This document shows positions 33,380-44,835 of a DNA stretch of 64,000 nucleotides, in pieces. The stretch's first letter is position 1. Each line of letters starts with the position of its first letter. Location: assembly GCA_001931875.2 (NCBI GenBank), contig MSJH02000677.1, positions 1 to 64,000 on the forward strand, given 5' to 3'. The stretch comes from Byssochlamys sp. IMV 00236 (taxonomy: Eukaryota > Ascomycota > Eurotiomycetes > Eurotiales > Thermoascaceae). Below the pieces are notes generated by a model. The model had not been told where the DNA came from, searched no databases, and worked only from the letters and a program-made list of their open reading frames with translations. Made by a program: the position numbers and the translations under genes.

Positions 33380-36300
33380 CTAGCTGGTAGTCGCAGTATT
33401 CAGCTTACAATAATCGAGATTATGCACTGAAGTATCGGGATTTCCAGCCCATGTCCTATCACGGAAAAATAGAAAAATATTAGTATATGAAACCATATCT
33501 AAAAAACAAAAGGATAAAAGATAAGGGAGAAAAAAAATGACGGGAGGGGGGAATTCACTCACGGGAAAGGATAACTCTTCCCACTTCCTCCAAACACCGC
33601 AAAGGTCAAAATAAACACACACACCTGCGTGCCACCATCGAGAGCCGCAGAAACGATGTAATTATACTTTGTGAAATAGCGCGGGTGGTATTTTCTCAAC
33701 CACCATTGAGCGAAGAAGCCGATTGCGAAATACGCTAGGATGGATGCGTTGATGCCCACGAATAACCAGCCCATGTACCAGAGGATGATGGAGAGGTTGA
33801 GGTAGCTGAAGATTCGGTGGGGGCGCCAGCGGTTGAGGAGCCAGAAGGGAAGCGGGACGGCGAAGCCGAGCAGGTAGGATATCGTGACCCATTGGTAGCG
33901 GCCGCCGATGGAGAACATGTCCTTGGCTATACTCCAGGCGATGGCGAGGGTGTTGAACTGGTAAGGGGGGGTTAGTCTGGGGTAAGAGAGAGAGAGAGAG
34001 AGAGATGATGGTAGGGGCAAGTGGGACTTATCTGAATGTTCTGACCGCTCCAGATGTTGGTGCCTTCGATGGATTTGAGGACTGTGCCTTGGTTTTGGAC
34101 AATGCTGGGGATTGTGTATGTTAGTTGAGGGAGACTTGAGGTCTGAGATGGGTTTGATGGCGATATTGATGACTTACGTCAACATCATGATGTAGTTGAA
34201 GAGCGCGCCGACGATACATCCTGTCACTTGGATTGTGAATGTGCATATAGGTGAGATGTGCAGGTTCTGCGCCAGTCGGAGGTCTTTTGCAAGCACCTGT
34301 CCCATTTGGAGGGAGTTGTAGGTGAAGCAGGTGAAGTAGAGATCTTGGACGTGTTAGACCGATTGACCGCTACTGTAAAAGAAACCATGAAAAGCAAGAC
34401 GGTCACTTACTCGCTAGGGGTTTGCCGGGGAACATGTATCCCGCAAGCATCTGGCAAATGGGCTGGACATTGAACTGGAATCCGGTAATGCCATATTGCG
34501 CACCAAAGAAGAGCATAAACAGCAGCGTCAGCAGGTTGGCGATGATGAAACCCCACCACGGAAGGGTTGATTTCATGGCATAGAGACAGCCTAGTCCGAC
34601 TGCGAAGCTTGCAACGAGAATGGCCCCCCACCACCAGTGCGGTGTCTCTTGATACAAGTTCCGCAGCATGAGTTTGTAATGGGGATCCAGCTTGGGGTCG
34701 TTGAGTCGTCGCTGCAGGCGTTCTTCTGGTGTCTCCTGGTTCGCCCAGAACTTCCAGGAAGACGGTTGGAGCCATTTCTTCAGTTTCCTAGGTGACGCCC
34801 ACTCCCACCCGGCTTTGATATCGTCCAAATTCCACAGCAGCATGTGCGTGAATGTAGCTGTAAGGCCCATGTTGGACGTAATCAGGTAGCAGACGTATGT
34901 TCCGGTGAGCCAAGGGAGTCCCTGCTGGCGAAGGAGATCTTGGTTGATTGTGAAGTCCTCGTTCATAATAAGAGTTTGATTGTAGGTGTGGTAGTTTGTC
35001 GAATTCGAGTCTCCGTAGAAGAGCAGCTGGGAAAGGAATGGGAAGTTCTGAGAGTTCCAGACGTTTTTGTAGTAGACGGCCATGAACAGGACAATGCATC
35101 CGATGTACCCGATGAGACTATTCGTCAAGGCGTACAAAGGTAACCACAGAGGCGACCCAAGCGATGCAATATATTGCCAATCAAATGACCAAGCCACTAG
35201 TATCTGGCATCAGTACTTGTCCGAAGGTGAAAATAGAGGGGGCCTCTTACGAAACCCGAGTCCCTCATTTCCTGATGCTCCGCCAAAAAGATTTGTGAAT
35301 ACCATGCTATTTTGGTTCGCAAGACAGAAGATCGAAACACCCTCAAGGACTGGAAATATGTACTGGAGATATGAACTTAGTTTTGCACTTCCGGGGGGTC
35401 ATAGGGGTGATCAAGCCTACCTCGGGCACAATTTCCCAGAAAAACAAGATGAAGAAAACAACATAAAATATCTTCATCTTGGATTTCGACTCGCTCTTGT
35501 GGCGGTGGAGAGATTCGAGCAAACTACTAATAGGCAGAGTCATCGGCCAGAGCATCTTGGTCGGGCGCACAATGACATCCCTGAGCAAACCAGCGATGCC
35601 GTAACCGATGAGCTGAGAGGACAATGTAATGAAGATACCTGCGGCGTGACTCGGATAGCCACCGTAGAAAAGCTGCTGAGCAGCCAATGCCTCGGTAGCG
35701 AGTGCAGACTGGGAAGCCGCTGAAGCCATGAGCGAAATCGCAGCGTGTTCTTTGGCATTGAACGGCCCCGGATTCAGGAGATGCCCAATACGCCCGCGAC
35801 GGGGTATCAGGTAGGCCATACCTTCTCCCAAAACATATGCAATGACCGTCAAGAAAACCTGAGAGACATAGATTGTTTGCGGTTTGAAGTAGAAGATTTC
35901 CTGAAGCACGGAGCCAAAAACAGACAGACCAATGCCTAGTCGATATGTCAGTTTCAGTGTGCAGCTTAAACTCCGAAGCAGTATTTATGGTTTGACCCAT
36001 ACCAAGAAAGAACATGCGGAAAGTCCAGGGATTGATTGAAGGATCATCTTCGACAGCAAGAACCTGAGTGACGATATCGTCCGCCGTCTCCAGTACCTTG
36101 GCACTGCTCTGAACGGTTTCTCCGACAGCTTCTCCATATGAGGTGACACTATCGGCGTTGATGTCCACTTCATTTTTCACATCCTTCTCGTTGGGCAATG
36201 TCTTCTCTTCCACCGGCTTGGGACAGGTACGCAGATCTTCGAGGGAAGCTGGCGCCCCCCCGGTCATGCTGCGATCATAGCCTGGTGTGCTGGCAACCAT
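33380..36300 (-). CDS. Oligopeptide transporter (OPT family) with a non-canonical AT-AG intron
   Basis: Predicted 806-residue plasma-membrane proton/oligopeptide symporter, if all eight exons are joined: 36003-36300, 35421-35935, 35251-35362, 34411-35196, 34178-34343, 34032-34104, 33563-33957 and 33380-33455. The N-terminus is hydrophilic (MVASTPGYDRSM). Many hydrophobic segments follow from DDPSINPWTFRMFFLG onward, with the OPT signature LLNPGPFNAKEHA, GNEGLGFLAWSFDWQYI, KPLANLYFTCFTYNSLQ and the C-terminal AGNPDTSVHNLDYC. Six introns are ordinary GT-AG. The one at 33958-34031 starts ATAAGT and ends ACCAG, with a normal CTAAC branch site. No GT donor nearby keeps the frame. If this intron is not removed, the reading frame shifts and the last transmembrane part is lost. 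So the gene is either an AT-AG exception or an impaired allele. Confidence 0.85.
33958..34031 (-). other. OPT intron with ATAAGT donor
   Basis: A 74 nt intron whose donor differs from consensus GTAAGT only at the first base (plus-strand C to T at 34031). It has a polypyrimidine CT run, CTAAC 13 nt before the acceptor, and TACCAG at the end. The exons on both sides join in phase 0 as GQNIQ-FNTLAIAW. Confidence 0.8.
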
Positions 36301-38394
36301 CCTTGTCAGGATATAGAAACACGAGAGACCTGGAAAGCCAAAGCACTGTACGGAGCAGAGGCCATAGGAAGGAATGGCGAAAGCTCATATTAAAGTATTG
36401 TTCTTCTACCCACTGTCTATCCGTACATCTCTAGTGGCACGGTCCCTTGAACTCGCCACAAAGCCATGGGCGCATGATAAGAAGACCCGAGGATGTTTCG
36501 GATAGAAGCGCTCGTCTCGATCTGGAAGGTCCATACATGACCTCGAGTACCAATGCTTAAGCTAACAGTATCCCTGCGCCATTTCAAGCCTTTAGTTTGC
36601 GCCGGCCACCCCGGTGCTAGCATCTCCGCATTGGCATTGTAACATGGGCGTAGATAAGAAATCTTAGCTCGGCCTCCGTCGAAAGCTTGGTATTTAGTGA
36701 ACCGCCAAAGTTCTCCTCCACTCGATGGGGTCTTCCAGAACATGTCGGGTCTTGTAACGGAGCTCCGACTGGGATAATGAATTGATAGTCATATGCTTCT
36801 CTAATTGTCGTGCTAGAATTGGCCCGTTGAGCAATTCAAGGCTTGCCACCGTCCTGGTATCTTTGGCCGCCAGCACAAGCTGGCATCAGAGATGCTGGAC
36901 AGTTTTCGGCGCGCTAGTAACCCTCCTGACTTGACCGCTGGCGTACTTAGGCGACGCTCTCAAAAAGGAGATTCCAGGCTCTCGCTCGTCGACTTCGTGG
37001 GAAGTCTACTCCGCACTCTCCGGTAAACATGAGCCATAGATCGCCCGCCCCCGTTGCGATTGGGGGTATGTGTCTCCAAGTCAAGACCCAGCACCGTTTA
37101 GAGGTGGCTCTGCGTAGGGAATGTAGCATTCTGAAGTTCGTTTTGAAGACCCAAGTATCCACTGTGGGGAGTCTAGACGAAGACGAACCGAACCTTTAGC
37201 GAGATAAGGTCACCCCGAATGCGCAACTGAGATCGGCCGGTACGTAATATAATTTTGCCAGAAGTTGGAATTCATCCGACGAGGAAGGAGGTCATCATAA
37301 TAACGCATTTGAGTGGAAATCGATGGGGTCTCGAGCAAAAGACCGTGCAGCATCCTCAGCCGGGAGAAATCGCGGGGACAAAGCTTGCTTCAAACTGCAG
37401 CGTAAGCACCTAAAGTCAACATCGACGGAGCCATTCAACAAGACTTGTGCAAAGAAACATTCATCATTCTGGTGCGATTGTAGTGTGACAAGAAAGACGC
37501 TGTCATTGCTGGGATCGATGACTTTAAATAATGCTGACATTGCCAAGTTTGTTTGCCGCAGGCGGGGTCCCAATCTGGAAAGGTCTCTCTCTCTACATAC
37601 TGGAGAAAGTCAGATAGCTCGCACTTTATCGGGCCATCGATTGTTTCTGTTATCCATGTAGCTGTCAGATAGGCTATTTGATAGATATTGATAGAATAAT
37701 GTCAATCGACCCGCATAGAATACCACATGGTCATATCAGCCCGGAAACACTGCGGTGCATATTAACTCTTTGGGGGCCAAGTTGTACTGTCTACCATGAT
37801 TATCATCAGAAGACAGTTACAAGTAAGCAATTATGACCCTTAACAAGGCTGATCTAGTGCTGATTATCGTTTACCATGTTTTCTTCATTTCTTAGTTAAT
37901 TCATGCCGTGTTGATAACCCAGAACTCCTTATCCCTCAAATCGACCATCAGAATCAACCCACAATGTCGGCGGCCGTGGTGCTCATCGTCGATTGCTCGT
38001 AAATTGCCGTCGACACATGTATTGCATCCAAGCTGGTGGCAAAGGTATTATCTACTTCGTCCACTGCTGTAAGTATTGACAATATCTCCATTGCGATCCA
38101 CCCAAACGAAGTGTTATTATTCGTCCCATCAGATGCGTTGTTGCAGGCCAATTTCACATTGGCCTACACCACAACCAACCGCACAGTTCAGCGCATCCCC
38201 GCGAAGTACGTATATCGCACGGAAGTCAGACCGGTGACTTGAGAGATCGGGGGGTTGATGAACGCGGGAGGCAGACTCGTTTTCTACCTCGAACGGAATT
38301 GTTTTTTTCGCCCCGGCCGAAGCGGTGGAGGGCTAATAGTGCTACGTCGGAGGCTCGCCTGAAAGATTCATGCTGGCGTAGATTGAAATCGAAG
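36301..38394. other. Intergenic region upstream of the OPT gene
   Basis: About 2.1 kb. Small frames occur on both strands (for example 37323-37661, plus, 112 residues, Lys/Arg-rich) but none has a recognisable domain. At 37964-38242 an ATG-initiated frame of 93 codons is broken by one TAA at codon 13 (see findings). Otherwise presumed promoter sequence. Confidence 0.4.
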
Positions 38395-39138
38395 TCAGGC
38401 ATGGTGGATAACATCCGTAAGTTTCGTTCTCTTAGCGTCATGCGAGTCGTCGCAAGCATCTTCATCACTAGAGCTATCTTCGTAGATACGGCCCTCGCTG
38501 ATTCCCCATGTCCTGATAATTCGACACGCGCTGGGAAAGCTACACTGATCCCAACAATTTCGATCTGTAGCAGGCGTCGACGAGTATTCTGTTAGGGTCT
38601 TGTGGTCTGCATTCCGGATCTTTCTGCGCCATTTGGTCATGTCGGCCCATCGGGAGTAATCGAATTCTGAAGTGCAGGTGTTCTCGTTGAACATTATGGG
38701 CCCTCTTTTTCTTTTTCCAAGCGTGGCTGCTCGCTGGCCTGCACAATAGTAGTGGCCATCGTATAAGCAGCGACGCGTGGCACCCAACGGCCACTTGTTT
38801 CGACAGAAGTGACAGATCCAAACCCACGGTCTCGGGGAAGGTGGCCGTGGCGGCATCTTCAACTGTGATGATGGAAGATGCGATCGAAGAAGTCCATCTT
38901 CGGGTCGAAATGTAGATCTCGACGAGGAGGATCGTGCTAGGGGAGGTCGACAGGGCAATCCTTCGATTGCCGGAAGGTTTATCACAGGAGCTGTTCGGTC
39001 CGCGTGGGCCATGCTGCGTAAGGCCTCATGCCCGGGATTCACATGTGGACGTCTGCAATCGAGAACTGGGACATGAGGTGCGAGCATTTGGCAGTCCATT
39101 CCTCCTCCACCCTCGAGCACAGATGTAAACGTCGTCAT
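38395..39138 (-). CDS. Small cysteine-rich, probably zinc-binding fungal orphan protein
   Basis: Intronless 247-residue protein of unknown function. Residues 1-95 are low-complexity. The conserved-looking part begins PRPWVWICHFC. Cys109, Cys112, Cys124 and Cys132 (CHFC...RRCLYDGHYYC) form a probable zinc site, followed by a basic KRKRG patch and FDYSRWADMTKWRRKIR. A second Cys group follows (NCWDQCSFPSAC). The C-terminus is acidic with SSSDEDACDDS and ends KLTDVIHHA. Small proteins of this W-x-C-x2-C type are common, uncharacterised families in Aspergillus genomes; that statement is from general knowledge. The start is uncertain: an internal ATG (MPPRPPSP, residue 95) just before the Cys block could also be used. 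Confidence 0.6.
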   Translation of the reverse strand: MTTFTSVLEGGGGMDCQMLAPHVPVLDCRRPHVNPGHEALRSMAHADRTAPVINLPAIEGLPCRPPLARSSSSRSTFRPEDGLLRSHLPSSQLKMPPRPPSPRPWVWICHFCRNKWPLGATRRCLYDGHYYCAGQRAATLGKRKRGPIMFNENTCTSEFDYSRWADMTKWRRKIRNADHKTLTEYSSTPATDRNCWDQCSFPSACRIIRTWGISEGRIYEDSSSDEDACDDSHDAKRTKLTDVIHHA

Positions 39139-40765
39139 TTGCACTATGAAGGACGCAACAGAGTCATCGTGGATGGGGAGCTTGTTGTCAATGTAGGTGT
39201 CGAAGGAGGAGGGGCGAGGTGGTTTAGAGGGTCCATGAACAGGCTAAATAATAGCTGCCATCTTGGCTCGTACAGTGAAAAGAAGCCAAATCGTGAGAGC
39301 GAGGATTTTTCGAAACGGGTGTATACGATGTCTTCGAGATGGAACGGAGCAGACTGTGAGGTTCGGTGGTGTATTATCGGGACACAAAGCAAAGATTGAT
39401 GGTTCTTTCAGAGTTCGTCAAAAGAGCAGCGATCCTATTATCTCAGACAAGCGCACACAGACCCTTTTGTGGCGATAGAAAACAGTCAAGTTGATTGACC
39501 GCAAGTTCCCATGACTAGAATGTCTCCGCAGTTAGTGGAGACGCTGCGAACAAGGTTGAAACGGCGACAGTTCATAGTTAGGAGTTAAACTGCCTAAGAG
39601 AGGCAAAGAAGAGACCCAAGCTTCTACTCATGCTGGTGAACGGCGATAAAGGCAACATTGAGCTGCAGGTGTATTCTAGTCCTTGTACTTGGGTATGAGG
39701 ATATTCTCTAACGGCGGTTTATGCTAAAATCCCAACTGTTTTATAAGGACATCGGCATACCGACCGTTCTATGCACGCAGGGTGGAGACAGCCGGAATCG
39801 AGCAAAGAGATCATGCTTGACAAGAGCCTCAAGTACTACTATTCCGATCCTGTGTTCTACGGGGGATCTTACAGTGGAGAAATCCCAGGGTGTTGGATAT
39901 ACTAGAGTATATGAATTGCACCGAGGGCACCACAAACGGTAAGTCAAGGAACGCACGTGGAAGCAGGATAATAATAATAACAGTAACATGATCTCTTAAA
40001 GCGATAGATAGTCTACAGAGTATGGTGCGGTTCTTCGCACTCTCCAGGCGTCATAAAGGAGGAGGCTGGGGGGCATCCGGGTACCTGCTGTTAGCGCTGT
40101 CAGCTTGGACTCTTGGAGTCTCGGATAGTTACCCACTTATACTTACTTCCCGACACTGGTGTCCCTCTTGGTGTCTCTTGGTGTTTCTTAGCCTCTGTTA
40201 GCTTCCCTGCCACGTCGATTCTTCCCTGCAGCAGCCTGCAATATCCTGTGAGCGGGCGCTATGGCCATCGCATTATCGTCTGGACTGTCGTTATCACATC
40301 CCCAGCCACAGCAGCAGAAAAATTCCATGGCTGGGCAGCATGGCCAGTATGGCCCTCTTTTTTATACAAATATGCGCGCTCCCAAGCATTCCATCTGCTG
40401 GCTATTCTGCTCTTTTGGATGGTCTTGCTGCTCTGTCGACCTCTTCCGACCCATTGCCCCGTCCGATAACGACAAGATAAGCCAGCGTTCTTTGTGCTGC
40501 GGGGTATTGCCTGACGCTTGGTGAGTTGTCGGCAGCACAGAGCTTCCGCCATTGGACCAAAAGGGATAGATGTGCTAACCTAACACTCTTAGGATATTAT
40601 TGAGTTGCCTGTTCTGGCTCCATTTTCGTCTTTCTGCGTCCTCATACGGAGATTACGCCCATCGTTGTCCAGCGCATTAGAAGCCCCAGCATCAGCGGCC
40701 GTCATCGGCCCTCTGCACCGACGATCTGAGCCGGACTGCCTCCATTGACACAGAAGAAGCTCATC
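39139..40765. other. Intergenic/leader region before the 49-residue candidate gene
   Basis: No long gene. A good intron signature sits at 40521-40592: GTGAGT, then TGCTAAC and CTCTTAG. If spliced, it would be a leader intron of the small gene at 40766. A separate ATG frame at 40261 runs into this intron and, if spliced, stops at about 40672; I see no domain in it. Confidence 0.4.
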
Positions 40766-40915
40766 ATGGTTCAGCGGAATGATGCTATCGCGATTATCAT
40801 CATCGTGCTCTTTGTCGTTCTGGCTGTTGTCGGCTTCGCCATCTATTCCCGCCAGAACCAAGTCGCCTTCTTCTCCAAACGAAGAGCGATAGACGAGGAA
40901 AGCGTAGAGGAATAA
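40766..40915 (+). CDS. Candidate 49-residue single-pass membrane protein
   Basis: A short frame starting MVQRNDAIAIIII, with one strongly hydrophobic segment (residues about 7-27, ending VVGFAIYS) and a charged tail (SKRRAIDEESVEE). The ATG has A at -3 and G at +4, a good context. A well-formed intron signature lies about 170 bp upstream and could be a 5' UTR intron. A hydrophobic helix with positive residues on one side and an acidic end is unlikely from random sequence, but there is no homology evidence. An antisense frame covers the same bases (40589-40960), without recognisable features. Function unknown. Confidence 0.45.
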   Translation: MVQRNDAIAIIIIVLFVVLAVVGFAIYSRQNQVAFFSKRRAIDEESVEE

Positions 40916-41622
40916 CGACTGCGACTGGAGAGCTGTGGCGTACCGTTCATTGGGGTCCAAAGCAATGGATCATCCAACCGTGCGAAATATTTGAACATTC
41001 CTGGGCCACCACGGAACGGCCCGCCAGCGACCCCGTTTTCGATACTCAGTCGACGAGCGTGCCTTGTCGCCTTAAAATTGTCGATTCTCAAATGTCTTAT
41101 ATGAAACGTATAATGTGGCGGATGTAGGAGTTTCGGTTGTTTTTTGGCCTTGATATTTTGCTTTCATGTGTGTCTTTTCAACGCTACACTACGACGCAGC
41201 GATCACTGGGACGGGAAACCATGGAGGAGCAATCTGTCCATCACGGATTACAGGATTCTGGCACTTCTGGGTGGTTAATTTGGGATGTTACGATCGCATA
41301 TGATGGATATGGAATGATGGACCGACATTTATGTTTACTAACGAATGATGTTTACGAGGACCTCGAAGCACGAGATCAATGCTCCAGAGGCAATGCATAA
41401 TAGAAGATATCTGTCTCCTAATGAAACAATGCTTTTTGAGTGGCTCTCTACGATCATGATATTATGACGTTTGCGGCCCATCAAAAGTACTGTACAACGT
41501 ACCACCCGTTGCTCCCTGCGGGGGAAGCCTCAACCGTCCCTTTCTTATCTTCTTGAATTTCCCATCCTACCTTCATTATAATCCAAACTCCATACCGAGA
41601 AAAATATCTGCTATAACCTAGA
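40916..41622. other. Intergenic region before the 245-residue orphan
   Basis: Contains the presumed promoter of the next gene, with TATAATCC at about 41577. No gene or repeat recognised. Confidence 0.5.
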
Positions 41623-42360
41623 ATGTTCAACTTCGCGAAAAGAACTTTATCATCCATCACGAGCCAGGATGGTGATGGTGACTTTCCAGATGCCGATTCC
41701 GCAGAACAAGAACAAGAAGACTCTCCCGAGACCCTGGAAGAAAAGCAGCGCCAGGAACTTCATCGGCGGATATTCGATCTTTGGAAAAAAGTCTGGCTGG
41801 GCCTCTACCAGGCGCACGATAATAACGGACCATGGCACTGCGATCGTCTTCTTATTCTCTACGCTGGAGCTGGAATGTCCACCTCCATGGCAACTGAAAG
41901 TTCAAAGAACTACAGAAGGAGAGATCATGCCGCGTTAGGACTTCTAGGTGCCGCGCTGGGGCAACAACTTTGCGTTAACAATGACTTCGGGGGCGGAATT
42001 AGGAAGCTGAGGCTCTATGACGGACTATCGCTGAGCACTCTGGAATCCGTCATTGAAATTCTCGAAGGGTATGAGCGCGAGATCGAACCGCTAGGCGAGG
42101 TGTATGCCGTCCTGCGCAGGCTCCAAATTGGTCTCCGGGAGCCATCAAAAGCCGATGAAGATGCTGTCTTGAGAGATTATCCGCCCGTCGCAGACCCTAT
42201 TGCTAGGCGGCTCTTTCAGTATGATGTCAGGCTTGGTGTGCTTGGTATGCAAATGTACGATGAGGTGACAGCCCTCCATGATGACCCGAAGTTACAGAGG
42301 GGTTGGCTCGTATGGGGTGAGGTGTTTCCGTGGAAGACGAAGATGGGTCCAACAGTGTAG
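41623..42360 (+). CDS. Hypothetical fungal protein, 245 residues
   Basis: Intronless frame with a coherent, globular-looking composition. It has an acidic low-complexity stretch at about 18-45 (DADSAEQEQEDSPETLEEK) and a helical HRRIFDLWKKVWLGLYQ. A central region follows with ILYAGAGMSTSM and AALGLLGAALGQQ, then LRLYDGLSLSTLESVIEILE and a C-terminal GWLVWGEVFPWKTKMGP. I do not recognise the family. The start MFNFAKRTLSS could be weakly amphipathic and basic, so mitochondrial import is conceivable but not shown. No neighbour suggests a function. Confidence 0.65.
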   Translation: MFNFAKRTLSSITSQDGDGDFPDADSAEQEQEDSPETLEEKQRQELHRRIFDLWKKVWLGLYQAHDNNGPWHCDRLLILYAGAGMSTSMATESSKNYRRRDHAALGLLGAALGQQLCVNNDFGGGIRKLRLYDGLSLSTLESVIEILEGYEREIEPLGEVYAVLRRLQIGLREPSKADEDAVLRDYPPVADPIARRLFQYDVRLGVLGMQMYDEVTALHDDPKLQRGWLVWGEVFPWKTKMGPTV

Positions 42361-43633
42361 ACGTCCTAGAGGGCGGTAGGTAGGATTATGTATGTACTAG
42401 TCAATTACAAGTACAAGCGGTGCCATCTATACGCGTCAATGGCTTCAATAATCTTTTCTTATTCTAGCCACCGTACTCTAGATGTATCAACACTTGCCAG
42501 ACCCGGGGAGACTAAGCCGGAGAGTTCCCCTTTTTGGCCGGGTGGTCTAATGGGTTATGGTAATAATACTTGATAGGAACTCTGATCATTGTCTCACAAC
42601 GTTCAGCCCAAGAACTTTCTCGTTTCCAAGAAGAAGCTGTCATTGAACATACGGCTGGGGCATAGTCAAGGGGGCATATCCGTTCTACAGATATGGCGAG
42701 TATCTGAGGACAGGGTTTTCGGTGAACTTCTAAATGTTTACTGGAACGTGTGAGAATATAAGACAACGGAAGCAAAGTTACTGGAATGGTATTTTATCCG
42801 GGTGGAGTTACATTGCTTGAAGAACTAGAGGGTACCAAAGTCTATCGACTACCTATTTATGCCTACTCTATCCTGAATTGCTGCTGCCTAGAGCAATGCC
42901 TCCACCACTCTTCTTGAGGATTTCCCAATTCCGGCGCGTCTGCTTTGATCCTATATTGGTGGAAATGGGTGGCTTCGAGTTGTTTGTTCTATGCCCTTTA
43001 TCATACAGGGTAGTAGTGGCGTTTGGCAGCTCGCCTCCTTTGAAGCCGTGAGGGCCGACAGAAGGTCTAGGTACTTATAGTTGTATATATTTGCGGATAC
43101 ACGGCATAACATTCATTTGCACTTGTGCACTTACTATTTAATCTATAGATAACATTGCCAACAATAAGTGCAGCATAAGTCCAGGTTGTTTTACATTTTG
43201 CTAGGTTACTAAGCTAAGCTAATCCTAAACAGGAAGGAGATGCACTGCCCCGGCCCCCAAACGCTGGTTGTCAACAATAAGTTGAAAGCGGTATATAGTG
43301 AATTAGAATGTTGCAACATTTATAGCAGTTAATCATATAGTATTGTTAACCAATGCCCAGACCTCTAGGAATCCCTTCGGCATATCTTATTTCGGCCCCC
43401 AATAGTAGATGGTAGAAGACAGAGTGTTCATTAGTATCAAGGCATCCCACTTTGCTCGGCTCGGCAACAACGGACACCCGATGCATAAGTATAAAGAGTC
43501 TCATAATGTCTTCTTGCGGGGGTGTATTATAAATCGAATCCTTTCAGCATCAGTTCGCGATCATTTCTCTCCTCTTGCGTAGTGTTGACAAGAAATACTC
43601 TGGTGATAATTCTTGGGGACTGTGATCGCTGAA
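42361..43633. other. Intergenic region, promoter of the NmrA-like gene
   Basis: About 1.3 kb, AT-rich, no gene seen. It marks the transition from the housekeeping-type genes to the accessory block. A TATAAAG box is at 43490-43496. Confidence 0.5.
43490..43496 (+). promoter_or_regulatory. Putative TATA box
   Basis: TATAAAG about 140 nt upstream of the start codon of the first NmrA-like gene, a usual distance in fungi. Confidence 0.45.
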
Positions 43634-44835
43634 ATGGCTTCGAAAGAAACTGTTTTGCTTCTCGGAGCAACGGGCGCAACGGGTGGCTCTATCCTAGAAG
43701 GTCTTCTGGAAGCAAACACATTCGTACGTCCCCACCGATGTACAAAAATTGGCCACACTTGCTAATTGATAATAGAATGTTGAGATTTTGATCAGGCCAA
43801 GCTCCGTAGAAAAGCCTGCAGTGAAGGATATCACCGCTCGGGGCGTCAAGCTACGCGTAGCGGAATTGAGTGCCCCAGAGGATGAACTGGTCAAAAGTCT
43901 CTCCGGAGTCGACATCCTGATCAGTGCGATAGGACCGCACGATCTCCTGCAGCAGAAAACCTTGGTCAAGGCAGCCAAGGAAGCAAATATCAAGCGATTT
44001 GTGCCGTGCGCGTGGATTACTATTTGCCCTCCAAAAGGGGTGATGGTGCTGCGTGATGAGGTATGGGTTCCTTCCCGTCCTCTATATTCACGCAAGTTCT
44101 TTGCTCAAGAGACGACGTGAATACGATCTGGAGCTTTTATAAGCTGACTAGGTCGCATTTGCAAAATAGAAAGAAGAAATTTACAATGAGATCAAGAGAC
44201 TGGCCGTTGGCCACACCATAATTGATGTCGGATTCTGGCATCAGATCTCGTTTCCTCGCGTACCATCAGGACGTGTTGACTACGCGACGGTGATACCAGA
44301 CAATAATATCCATGCAGGTGGAGACGCTCCGAATATCCTTACCGATCTTCGCGATATTGGACGTTTTGTCGCGCGCATCATCGCTGATGAGAGGACCTTG
44401 AACAAGTATGTTTATACCTGGGGTGACGTCCTGACTGAGAACGAGATCTTCTCTATCGTCGAGGAGCTCTCCGGCGAGAAGATCGACAGAAACTATGTAT
44501 GTTGTTTCTTCTTTTCCCCGACACGATCTACGAAAGGGTCGAATAGAAGCTTATGCTATATTGCGCAGGTGTCCGCCGAGACAATTGAGAAACAAGTGCA
44601 AGAAACGGTCGCAGCGCTTTCTGAAAATCCCGAGGATCCCGCAAAGCGCATCCCAGTTTACATTTCGCAATACAAATACAGCAAGTATGTCCGGCAAGAT
44701 AACAGGCCCTGGTACGCTAAATTCCTTGGTTACCTGGATGTAAGGGAGCTGTATCCCGATCTCAAGCCAATATCGTTCCGGGAGTGCTTTCAAGAGGCTC
44801 TCGATGGGAAGGGAAAGAATCCCTATGCAGTGTAA
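43634..44835 (+). CDS. NmrA-like / isoflavone reductase-like oxidoreductase
   Basis: Predicted 322-residue Rossmann-fold protein. Four exons: 43634-43723, 43776-44060, 44170-44496 and 44569-44835, all GT-AG and phase 0. The N-terminus VLLLGATGATGGSILEGLL is a classic GxxGxxG NAD(P)-binding loop. The family blocks GVDILISAIGPHDLLQQ, AAKEANIKRFVPCAW, FWHQISFPRVP and DLRDIGRFVARII follow. C-terminal VYISQYKYSKYVRQDNR and ELYPDLKPISFRECFQEAL fit fungal isoflavone-reductase-like proteins, which reduce or isomerise aromatic compounds or act as redox sensors. The catalytic Lys seen in plant enzymes is not evident to me, so the reaction is open. First gene of the accessory block. Confidence 0.85.

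Noticed and set aside
33958..34031. RIP as the cause of the lost splice donor
   Set aside because: The changed base is not in a CpA/TpG context and the surrounding gene shows no other RIP-like damage.
40589..40960. 123-codon minus-strand frame opposite the 49-residue candidate
   Set aside because: Acidic low-complexity reading antisense to a hydrophobic helix codon run; no domain or context.
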